Part shown: in pieces, positions 6,731-12,818 of the stretch
Layout: each line of letters begins with the position of its first letter
How positions within the stretch are numbered: the stretch's first letter is position 1
Origin: Puniceicoccales bacterium
GTDB taxonomy: Bacteria; Verrucomicrobiota; Verrucomicrobiia; Opitutales; JAIRLM01
Length of the DNA stretch: 14,413 nt
Assembly (NCBI GenBank): GCA_031281635.1
Contig: JAITFC010000047.1
Coordinates: 1-14,413, forward strand
Reading direction: 5' to 3'
The notes under the pieces: model-generated
Told to the model about the DNA's origin: nothing
Seen by the model: the letters and a program-made list of their open reading frames with translations, nothing else
Database searches by the model: none
Position numbers and translations under genes: made by a program

Positions 6731-6786
6731 TATTCGGCACCTGCCGTTTGAAGAATGGCGATGACCGCGGGCCGCGAAACGGTTGC

Positions 6787-6816
6787 ATTGCGCGCTGTCT
6801 TCGGCGCAATTATTTT
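6787..6816 (+). terminator. Candidate terminator after the Arg/Cys-rich gene
   Basis: ATTGCGC (6787-6793), a ten-base loop, GCGCAAT (6804-6810), then TATTTT. The stem is perfect; the U run is interrupted. Confidence 0.5.
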
Positions 6817-6834
6817 GCTAGACTTTTTTCAGAG

Positions 6835-6897
6835 CTCCTAAAACTCAACCTTTCAAGCCACTTGTCGGACTGTTTTTAGGTTGTTTTCGGGAGTTTT
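6835..6897 (+). terminator. Long imperfect hairpin ending in TTTT
   Basis: CTCC-T-AAAACTCAACCT (6835-6851) is largely complementary to AGGTTGTTTTCGGGAG (6878-6893), with a 26-base loop and TTTT after it. It may be a second terminator, or structure in an untranslated region. Confidence 0.35.
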
Positions 6898-7281
6898 GAA
6901 AAATGTCTGCTGTAGTCGCCGAAATGACGCTGTGGTGAAATACGGTCCAAAGTGGGCCGGTCATATTGTCCCCGAGTCTTTTGCACGCGTTAGCCGCTGT
7001 TGGCTACTCAAATGTCTCCATGAGACAGGTGTTTCGTCTCTTTGTCTTGCGGTACGCTAAACAAATCTTCTAGAGGAGACAGATCTATGGGAATTATTCC
7101 ACACGCAGGCGCCGCCAACGCACCGAATCAGAAAAGGAATTCACGACTCTAAAAAGAGCGTCAGAACACTAGGAGCGGGGTATTCACGGAAAAAAATGTC
7201 GCTCGAAGTCGCTTGGACTATTTTCTGCGCTTTTTACTTGCTTTGCCGCGCGCAAGAATCTTAGTTCAACGGCAAGAGTAC
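6898..7281 (+). other. Structured region upstream of gatA
   Basis: Apart from the 21-codon ORF at 7087, I see no gene, in particular no gatC. Small hairpins are present: TAGCC/GGCTA (6991-7006), TGTCTC-CAT-GAGACA (7013-7027), and CGACTCT-AAAA-AGAG with partial pairing at about 7143-7162. A possible gatA promoter is TTGCTT (about 7239) with TTAGTT 18 bases later, but it is weak. No riboswitch or T-box element is recognised. Confidence 0.4.
7087..7152 (+). CDS. Possible 21-residue small protein or leader peptide
   Basis: ATG at 7087 is preceded by AGAGGAG (7072-7078) at eight bases, the best Shine-Dalgarno sequence near gatA. The frame reads MGIIPHAGAANAPNQKRNSR plus Leu and stops at TAA. A hairpin-like CTCT-AAAA-AGAG surrounds the stop. 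It could be a leader peptide, a genuine small basic protein, or the start of a decayed gene: dropping one G after the ATG opens a longer Arg/Glu/Lys-rich frame to about 7170. No family match. Confidence 0.35.
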   Translation: MGIIPHAGAANAPNQKRNSRL

Positions 7282-8757
7282 ATGGCATCACAATTGGGAA
7301 ATATTCATTTACATTCCGTCGAAGAATTGGCGAATGCTTTGGCCGATGGGACAATTTGCTGCGTGGACCTCATGGAAGCGCTTCTGAAGCGTACTGCGGC
7401 ACTGGATAAACGTCTACACGCATTCATTTCCTACGATGCGGAGGATGCATTGCGTCAGGCGCGAGAGTCCGACGCGCGGAGAAAAGCCGGGAAAATGCTG
7501 AGTCGCTGGGATGGTATTCCCATCTCCATCAAAGATATCATTGCAGTGAAGGGCCAGCCACTTAGCTGTGCTAGCCGAATGCTCGGGAACTATGTCAGTC
7601 CCTACGACGCCACCGTGATTGCCAAGTTGCGTGCTGCCGGAGCAATTGTTTGGGGTAGAACAAATTTGGATGAATTCGCCATGGGTTCGTCCACGGAACA
7701 CTCGGCATTCGGAATCACGCGCAATCCTTGGAATGCGAATTGCGTTCCCGGTGGAAGTAGTGGTGGAAGTGCATGCAGCGTTGCCGCTAGATTTTCACCG
7801 CTCGCACTTGGAACGGATACGGGAGGGTCCATCCGGCAGCCGGCAGCTTTTTGCGGAATTACAGGATTAAAGCCAACATACGGCCGGGTAAGTCGCTATG
7901 GCGTAACGGCATTTGCCAGTTCTCTTGAGCAGGTTGGACCGTTCGGACGCTCCGTTGACGACGTGGCCATTGCTCTGTCGCTCATCGCGGGCCATGACCC
8001 CCATGATTCCACTAGCGTTCGTATCGCTGTGCCCGATTATTTGGAAGCCGCGCAGCGTCTTACGCCCCGCACGATCGGCGTGGCCGAAGAATGTCTTCGG
8101 GAAGGAATCGACAAAGAAGTGGAAGTTGCCATCCGCCAAGCCATTAGCTTTTTCAAAGCCAGAGGATACGGTGTCCGCTCCGTTTCTCTGCCGCAGGCTT
8201 CTCTCGCCATCGCCGTTTACTATGTAATCTCCACGGCAGAGGCATTTTCCAATCTAGCACGCTTCGACGGTGTTCGCTATGGGCACCGCTCCAGCAGGGC
8301 GGAAAATGCGGTAGATATTTATGCTAAATCTCGCGGAGAGGGTTTTGGAGAAGAGGTAAAGAGGCGTATCATATTGGGCTCCTACGTACTAAGCGGTGGA
8401 TTCTACGATGCTTATTATACGAGGGCGCAGAAAGTACGCACCTTGTTCCGCCAGGAGTATTTGCGCATTCTCAATTCCGTTGATGTCATTCTCATGCCAA
8501 CGACACCAACGGCCGCTTTTGCATTTGGCGAAAAATCTCAGGATCCCCTCGCGATGTATCTTGCTGATATTTACACAGTTACCGCTAATCTCGTCGGCCT
8601 GCCCGCTATCTCTATCCCCTGCGGATTCACCGGGGCCGGCTTGCCAATTGGGCTTCAATTACTAGGGAAACCATTCCAGGAGGGCGATTTACTATCAGTT
8701 GCTAATTTCTTTCAAAAAGCGCACGTCTATCACCAACTTATGCCGAAGGATCTTTAA
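7282..8757 (+). CDS. gatA: Glutamyl-tRNA(Gln)/aspartyl-tRNA(Asn) amidotransferase subunit A
   Basis: 491 residues from the ATG at 7282, close to the usual length of GatA (about 485-490). The frame is open up to a TTG at 7213, but that extension is unlike the family and MASQLGNIHL starts where GatA normally does. GatA is the amidase subunit of GatCAB. It releases ammonia from glutamine to convert Glu-tRNA(Gln) to Gln-tRNA(Gln) (and Asp-tRNA(Asn) to Asn-tRNA(Asn)) in the cytoplasm. The amidase-signature triad is complete: Lys84 in ISIKD, cis-Ser159 in PGGSSGGS, and the nucleophile Ser183 in GTDTGGSIRQPA. The helical Glu-rich and C-terminal IGLQLLGKPF segments are also present. gatC and gatB normally sit beside gatA, but neither is within 1.2 kb upstream and an unrelated gene starts 46 bases downstream, so partners must be elsewhere. 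No defects are seen. Confidence 0.97.
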   Translation: MASQLGNIHLHSVEELANALADGTICCVDLMEALLKRTAALDKRLHAFISYDAEDALRQARESDARRKAGKMLSRWDGIPISIKDIIAVKGQPLSCASRMLGNYVSPYDATVIAKLRAAGAIVWGRTNLDEFAMGSSTEHSAFGITRNPWNANCVPGGSSGGSACSVAARFSPLALGTDTGGSIRQPAAFCGITGLKPTYGRVSRYGVTAFASSLEQVGPFGRSVDDVAIALSLIAGHDPHDSTSVRIAVPDYLEAAQRLTPRTIGVAEECLREGIDKEVEVAIRQAISFFKARGYGVRSVSLPQASLAIAVYYVISTAEAFSNLARFDGVRYGHRSSRAENAVDIYAKSRGEGFGEEVKRRIILGSYVLSGGFYDAYYTRAQKVRTLFRQEYLRILNSVDVILMPTTPTAAFAFGEKSQDPLAMYLADIYTVTANLVGLPAISIPCGFTGAGLPIGLQLLGKPFQEGDLLSVANFFQKAHVYHQLMPKDL

Positions 8758-8766
8758 TTTTATTTC

Positions 8767-8797
8767 TTGCATTCAAATAGATTTTTTGCAGTATTCT
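8767..8797 (+). promoter_or_regulatory. Candidate promoter of the 691-residue membrane protein
   Basis: TTGCAT (8767-8772), a long 19-base spacer, TATTCT (8792-8797), then six bases and ATG at 8804. There is no Shine-Dalgarno sequence before the ATG. A start near the ATG would give a leaderless mRNA. The spacer length is a weakness. Confidence 0.4.
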
Positions 8798-8803
8798 GAA
8801 ACA

Positions 8804-10879
8804 ATGGCAGTTTTTACGCTTGCTTTGCATGCTGTGGCAAATATCTTCGGCGGAAGCCTTCTCTGTGGCGGTGTCGGCGCACTCATTGCTGGCGGCATAA
8901 TAGTGACTACCACTGTCGGTGTCACCATTGCCACATTGCCATTTAGCGCCGTGCTGCTAATAATTATGGGTTCTGTGGCCGCAATTGCAGGAATCCTAAT
9001 ACTTTGGGCAAAGCATAGACAGCACCCGACCGCATTGCCTAATGCGCCGATATGGACACGAGAAGAAGAACATTTGGAGGAAGAACATGCGGAAGAAGAA
9101 CAATCTCAAAATCCATCCGATGATATTCCCATCGATCCGCTGCATCCACCTCCTGTCCAACTAGATGCGAGGACAATGGAACTTCGTGATGGAAGTGATA
9201 GTTCCAGTGACGAGAATCCTCAGCTGGAAATTGCCGCGCAGCCTCTGGTGGATTTTGGTCCAGCAATCCGCGCAGGCAGTGGAGGTGCTCCAGGAGACGA
9301 TCCGCCAATTCCGGAAGGAGCAGTGAGGATGTTAGCACTCGCTGCTGCCCGCGATGCCATCGAGTCAAAAAGTTTTGACATTCTGCGCGGCGCTACGGTG
9401 CACATTCAGAGTATTCATTACGTTCCTCTCGGTAGCACAATTCCGGAAGATGGAATTAGCATTGCGGAACTGTATGCACTGGAAAGTTGTGGCGCAAAAG
9501 TCGTCGCTGCATCCGGATCGCTACCGCATAGAAAATCTCCACCAATTAGCAGAAGAACCACAGCTGCATTGCGAGAAAGATTTGGCAATGACTCGGTGGT
9601 GCAGTGGTTCGAGGCGGCTAAGAGAGAACAATTTGCCATAGAATTTACAAAAGAAGAAGTTTGTACCCCCCCAGCTCTAGATACACAATATCTGATGACG
9701 AAAAGAGATGTGTGCTTGGTCTGCGGCGGGCATGTGGATGCGGTGCGAGAGATAATACCGTGGCATCTGGCTCGAGAAATAAAGTCTCTGGGGATTCCCG
9801 GTCCGTTCAATGATTGCGCAATAACCCTCGATGAGATTTCGGATTTCCGGCAGAAAAAAAAGAAATTAGAGGAGCTCGTAGGTGCCGGTGAGACCGTAAT
9901 AATTGGCAACACATTTGTGCAAGAATCAAAATTGGATCTGCGCATACCGTTCTGTGCCAGCATGCGAGATGGCGAACTGGTCATTTCCCAGACAAATTCT
10001 GACGGCGGAGTAGTTTCAATGGAAGTGGAGAAAGCAGGGCGATTTTTTACAAGGGATTCCGTTTTGCAGTTTGGCGAAGAAATTACTATATCGCAGATGC
10101 AGTATGTTTTGTACACAATTAGGGGAGATATCCCAAGCGGCCAACGATGCCCGAACATATGCATTTTCCCGCGTTCTTTTTTTGACGATCCAGCTGTGCA
10201 AGCACTAATGCGAGACTACAGATGCTGCGTATTTCGTTGCAGCGACCACGGCGTAATTTCGACCGTCGATTTTGATGCCGATGGTCAATTGCAATTTGGA
10301 GGAATAACACGCGAAAACATAGACCAGGACATAATGCGCATATTGAGCACAGGCAGTTCATTTTTTAAAGGTTTGTCGTTTGAGAAGACACGCCCTTTGG
10401 CTGCGTTTGCTAGACTGCACATGGAAAATGGATTATATATTTTTCACGCGGATCATTGCCTATGGATGCTATCGACTGCGGATAGGCAAAAATATATGGG
10501 CGACATAGAAAAAATGAAACAAATAGCAATCCCGATTTCATCAATGGTTGGAGTGCGAGATATGCGGACGTTTGTTGAGCGTAGTAAATTCCAACAAATC
10601 GAATTGGCAGATGACATCAGCGAAAGGCAAATAAATATTTGGAAAGAGGCAATAGGAGGAATCCTTTTTGCATTTAGACGAAATATGACATTTATCCTGC
10701 CGGAGTGTATAACTGGATCGCTTCTCAAGTCTCATGTTACTGCTATTTTCTCCAAAGATGCAGAACAAAATGGAGGGTGGAAACGTGATATTATTCTTAG
10801 TAGACCGCAAGAGCGCGAGCGTGTGGTAGGTATCCTTGGAAACAACGATTCTTTGATTACGGAATTAATAATCGACTAG
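8804..10879 (+). CDS. Large unknown protein with N-terminal bilobed hydrophobic domain (Inc-like architecture)
   Basis: 691 residues. The ATG at 8804 (MAVFTLALH) is preferred over the upstream alternative at 8699, which lies inside gatA and adds a basic stretch before the hydrophobic domain. Residues about 5-70 form two hydrophobic lobes separated by a short turn (LAGGII...VTIATLPF...LLIIMGSVAAIAGILI), followed by WAKHRQ. Next comes an acidic, Pro-rich linker (about 83-170, with EEEHLEEEHAEEE and SDSSSDE). Residues about 180-240 contain a segment shared with the 12819-14126 protein. The remaining ~450 residues are a mixed alpha/beta-looking region with no domain I recognise; C304-x2-C307 (CLVCGGH) is the only metal-site-like motif. 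A hydrophobic hairpin plus cytosolic region is typical of type III secreted inclusion-membrane proteins in Chlamydiae, so a host-vacuole or membrane effector is plausible, but it is inference. A C7 run lies at 9666-9672. It is monocistronic by its own promoter and ends 164 bases before convergent marC. Confidence 0.85.
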   Translation: MAVFTLALHAVANIFGGSLLCGGVGALIAGGIIVTTTVGVTIATLPFSAVLLIIMGSVAAIAGILILWAKHRQHPTALPNAPIWTREEEHLEEEHAEEEQSQNPSDDIPIDPLHPPPVQLDARTMELRDGSDSSSDENPQLEIAAQPLVDFGPAIRAGSGGAPGDDPPIPEGAVRMLALAAARDAIESKSFDILRGATVHIQSIHYVPLGSTIPEDGISIAELYALESCGAKVVAASGSLPHRKSPPISRRTTAALRERFGNDSVVQWFEAAKREQFAIEFTKEEVCTPPALDTQYLMTKRDVCLVCGGHVDAVREIIPWHLAREIKSLGIPGPFNDCAITLDEISDFRQKKKKLEELVGAGETVIIGNTFVQESKLDLRIPFCASMRDGELVISQTNSDGGVVSMEVEKAGRFFTRDSVLQFGEEITISQMQYVLYTIRGDIPSGQRCPNICIFPRSFFDDPAVQALMRDYRCCVFRCSDHGVISTVDFDADGQLQFGGITRENIDQDIMRILSTGSSFFKGLSFEKTRPLAAFARLHMENGLYIFHADHCLWMLSTADRQKYMGDIEKMKQIAIPISSMVGVRDMRTFVERSKFQQIELADDISERQINIWKEAIGGILFAFRRNMTFILPECITGSLLKSHVTAIFSKDAEQNGGWKRDIILSRPQERERVVGILGNNDSLITELIID

Positions 10880-10980
10880 GCAGACGCGTTGCATTTGGTA
10901 ATTTTAAAAAATTGGAAGTTTTGCAAACCCCCTAAAACGTCTCCCGGAAATGGGAATTTTCCCAATGATTTTCAATGGCG

Positions 10981-10999
10981 CGGCGGCCTGCGGCCGCCG
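10981..10999. terminator. GC-only hairpin between convergent genes
   Basis: CGGCGGCC, loop TGC, GGCCGCCG: a perfect 8-bp stem in the 164-base gap between the 691-residue gene and marC. It has no T run on either strand, so it is an incomplete intrinsic terminator. It may block read-through or stabilise 3' ends. GGGAATTTTCCC just upstream (about 10951-10962) is a second small inverted repeat. Confidence 0.4.
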
Positions 11000-11043
11000 A
11001 GAATGGAGAATGGTTTGCTGCGGCCGACCCCGGGAGCATTCTC

Positions 11044-11718
11044 TCAACTTCCGATGATGCTGGAAAACGGTTCTATGCCTGTGAATCCGACTAACATCAT
11101 CTGTAGCGCTATGGAAAGGATCACAAGTCCCGCGATGCGAAAGAAGAGTTTTGGTAAAGTTTTTCCGCAAAAGCGTACCAGATATGCGGCGGCGAGGAGC
11201 AGTAGCGCCATGCCAATGACGAGGAGAGCAATGGAGCCGATGATGGATATGCAAAGACATCCATCGCATCCCGCTGCCCTGCAGTTCATGGCTGCCGTTA
11301 GCGAGTCCGGTCCAGCCATCAATGGCACGGCCAGCGGCATGATGCTCCAGTTCGGCCGGAAGCGGTCAAAGGTGAATGTTTCCGGATCTTTCTTGCTGTC
11401 AGGGGGATCGTCAGAACGCAGCATCCCCAGGCCAATGATGGCTAATAGGACACCGCAAGCGACCCGCAGCGAAGGCATTCCCGTCTCGAGAACGGCTATA
11501 ATTGGCTGGCCGAAAAACGCAAATACCAACAGCATCGAAAATGCAATGAAGCTGGCCGTGCGTATCATTGCCCGTCGCTGCTTTTCACTGTGTCGACTGC
11601 ACATGGCAAAGAAAAGAACTGCGACGGCAAAAGGATTCGCCGCGTCCCACAGCAACCCAAACATTTCCCATAAACAACCGCATGCGCCAACGGCAGCACC
11701 TTGAGTACAAACTCCCAT
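11044..11718 (-). CDS. marC: MarC-family (UPF0056) integral membrane protein
   Basis: 224 residues, a normal length for the family. The pattern matches MarC: an N-terminal membrane segment with ANPFAVAVLFFA (family: DP-x-G-x-x-P-x-F), charged SRHSEKQRRAMIRTA, then LVFAFFGQPIIAVLETGMPSLRVACGVLLAIIGLGML, a hydrophilic loop, and IMPLAVPLMAGPDSLTAAM (family: PLAIPLLAGPGAI), ending in two or three more helices. About six membrane helices in the inner membrane are expected. The biochemical role of this family is not settled. E. coli MarC was once linked to multiple antibiotic resistance but that was not upheld. The family's Asp-Pro near the start is Asn-Pro here. The ATG at 11718 lies six bases after a -10-like ATAAAT and has no Shine-Dalgarno sequence. 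Divergent from the beta-barrel gene at 11914. Confidence 0.88.
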   Translation of the reverse strand: MGVCTQGAAVGACGCLWEMFGLLWDAANPFAVAVLFFAMCSRHSEKQRRAMIRTASFIAFSMLLVFAFFGQPIIAVLETGMPSLRVACGVLLAIIGLGMLRSDDPPDSKKDPETFTFDRFRPNWSIMPLAVPLMAGPDSLTAAMNCRAAGCDGCLCISIIGSIALLVIGMALLLLAAAYLVRFCGKTLPKLFFRIAGLVILSIALQMMLVGFTGIEPFSSIIGS

Positions 11719-11724
11719 GTTCTA

Positions 11725-11755
11725 ATTTATGCCCCAAAGGTGTGGCACTTGTCAA
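11725..11755 (-). promoter_or_regulatory. Candidate marC promoter
   Basis: On the minus strand, a consensus TTGACA (11755-11750) is followed by ATAAAT (11730-11725) with a 19-base spacer (CATAAA at 18), then six bases and the marC ATG at 11718. This again puts the transcription start at the initiation codon. An A6-T9 run on the + strand at about 11768-11782 lies just beyond it. Confidence 0.5.
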
Positions 11756-11913
11756 GCGGCAGCTGTTAAAAAATTTTTTTTTCAACATTTTTCTTTGCGG
11801 TGGAGAAATTTTTCGTCGATGAAGGTCATGCTTCTTGTGAGCGTTGACTGCAGATCCCTTTCGCTGTCGTGATTGGGGTGGCTGCGGTCTCAGTGAACAA
11901 TGGGAATTGAAGT

Positions 11914-12654
11914 ATGAAAAAATTATCTTTAGTGATGCTGGGGCTTTTGGCTACCCAGTTGGCGGCGCGGGAAATCAACTTTTCCTGCGATTATCATTCC
12001 GAGCACGTGTCGTGCGGCAGTAAGAGTGGGCAGCAGAAACAGGAGTCGCGTCTGGTGGTATCGGATGCGGCACTGGGTGGGCTTGTGGAGGTTGGGTTGG
12101 ATGTGCGTACGCCGTTCGATGGCGACATTTCCAGCAAAGCCGCTCCCTACGTGGCCTATGTCTACGATGTTTGCGGTGATGGGCAAGTGGGGATGGCCTA
12201 TCAGGCGTATTTCTACGGTAACACGACAGCCAACAAGCACGCCAATGAGCTGCGGTTGTTTGTGTCTGGCGGCGGCTGCATTGACATGGGTGCCGATGTG
12301 TCGTTTAATTTCGAGGAGAGAGATTTTACTGCGTCTGCGAATGTGGGGAAAACATTTGACCTGCAACGTTACGGTCTGAAGCGCTGCTCCTTGGGAGCGT
12401 CCGTGGAATTCGGCTACGATCACTCTGCCAGACTGGGCGGCGACAAGCAGTTCTTCGCTCAACATGATGGCGATGTGGGTTACTTCTACTATGGCAGTGG
12501 CCTGCGTCTCACCTATGCTTACAACCCCAACCTGTCCCTGCGCGCTGGCGTACAACTGGCTGGGAATGCTTCGTCGAAGAAGAGCTGGGCCAATGAACTC
12601 GGCCATCATCGCAATCTGTTCTGGTTCACCAGCGGCGTCGCGGCGACATTCTGA
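11914..12654 (+). CDS. Predicted secreted outer-membrane beta-barrel protein
   Basis: 246 residues from ATG at 11914. The N-terminus MKKLSLVMLGLLATQLAA followed by RE is a clear Sec signal peptide, with cleavage expected after LAA. The mature chain shows alternating polar/hydrophobic stretches of strand length (VEVGLDVRTPF, YVAYVYDV, GMAYQAYFYG, ELRLFVSGG, CSLGASVEFGYDH, LRLTYAYNPNLSLRAGVQLAG) and ends FTSGVAATF. A C-terminal Phe in a strand is the recognition signal for BAM-inserted barrels. Its size suggests a barrel of 8-10 strands. Several Cys residues are present, as in disulfide-linked chlamydial envelope proteins. No named family is recognised. A plain GAAG-like sequence precedes the ATG; the Shine-Dalgarno site is weak. 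A terminator follows. Confidence 0.8.
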   Translation: MKKLSLVMLGLLATQLAAREINFSCDYHSEHVSCGSKSGQQKQESRLVVSDAALGGLVEVGLDVRTPFDGDISSKAAPYVAYVYDVCGDGQVGMAYQAYFYGNTTANKHANELRLFVSGGGCIDMGADVSFNFEERDFTASANVGKTFDLQRYGLKRCSLGASVEFGYDHSARLGGDKQFFAQHDGDVGYFYYGSGLRLTYAYNPNLSLRAGVQLAGNASSKKSWANELGHHRNLFWFTSGVAATF

Positions 12655-12655
12655 T

Positions 12656-12705
12656 GGAAGTGTACTTCCTTCGATAGCAGTCCGGCGGATCGGCCGGATT
12701 GTTTT
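12656..12705 (+). terminator. Tandem hairpins ending the beta-barrel gene
   Basis: GGAAG-TGTA-CTTCC (12656-12669) starts one base after the stop codon. The main terminator is AGTCCGGC (12679-12686), loop GGATCG, GCCGGATT (12693-12700), then GTTTT. The stem has one G-T pair. Confidence 0.65.
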
Positions 12706-12783
12706 GGGGCTTCTGCGGCATTCGTTTAGTGGTGTCGAAGTTGCCTTCGCAGGTGAAAAATTCTGCTCGTATGCATTTTTTTT

Positions 12784-12812
12784 TTGACATCGAACGTTTT
12801 TCAATCATTAAA
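12784..12812 (+). promoter_or_regulatory. Candidate promoter of the acidic-repeat protein
   Basis: Consensus TTGACA (12784-12789), a 17-base spacer, ATTAAA (12807-12812), then six bases and ATG at 12819. A T10 run (12776-12785) overlaps the first bases of the -35 box. No Shine-Dalgarno sequence precedes the ATG. Confidence 0.55.
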
Positions 12813-12818
12813 CACAAT

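Noticed and set aside
9418..10164. 248-codon minus ORF opposite the 691-residue gene
   Set aside because: It is antisense to a long frame with a promoter and a coherent domain layout; no family features.
10889..11704. 271-codon + ORF opposite marC
   Set aside because: It is antisense to the MarC-family frame, and its composition (many Met, Arg, Pro) is that of a reversed membrane gene.
11929..12804. 291-codon minus ORF opposite the beta-barrel gene
   Set aside because: The + frame has a signal peptide, strand pattern and C-terminal Phe; the minus frame has none and overlaps a terminator.
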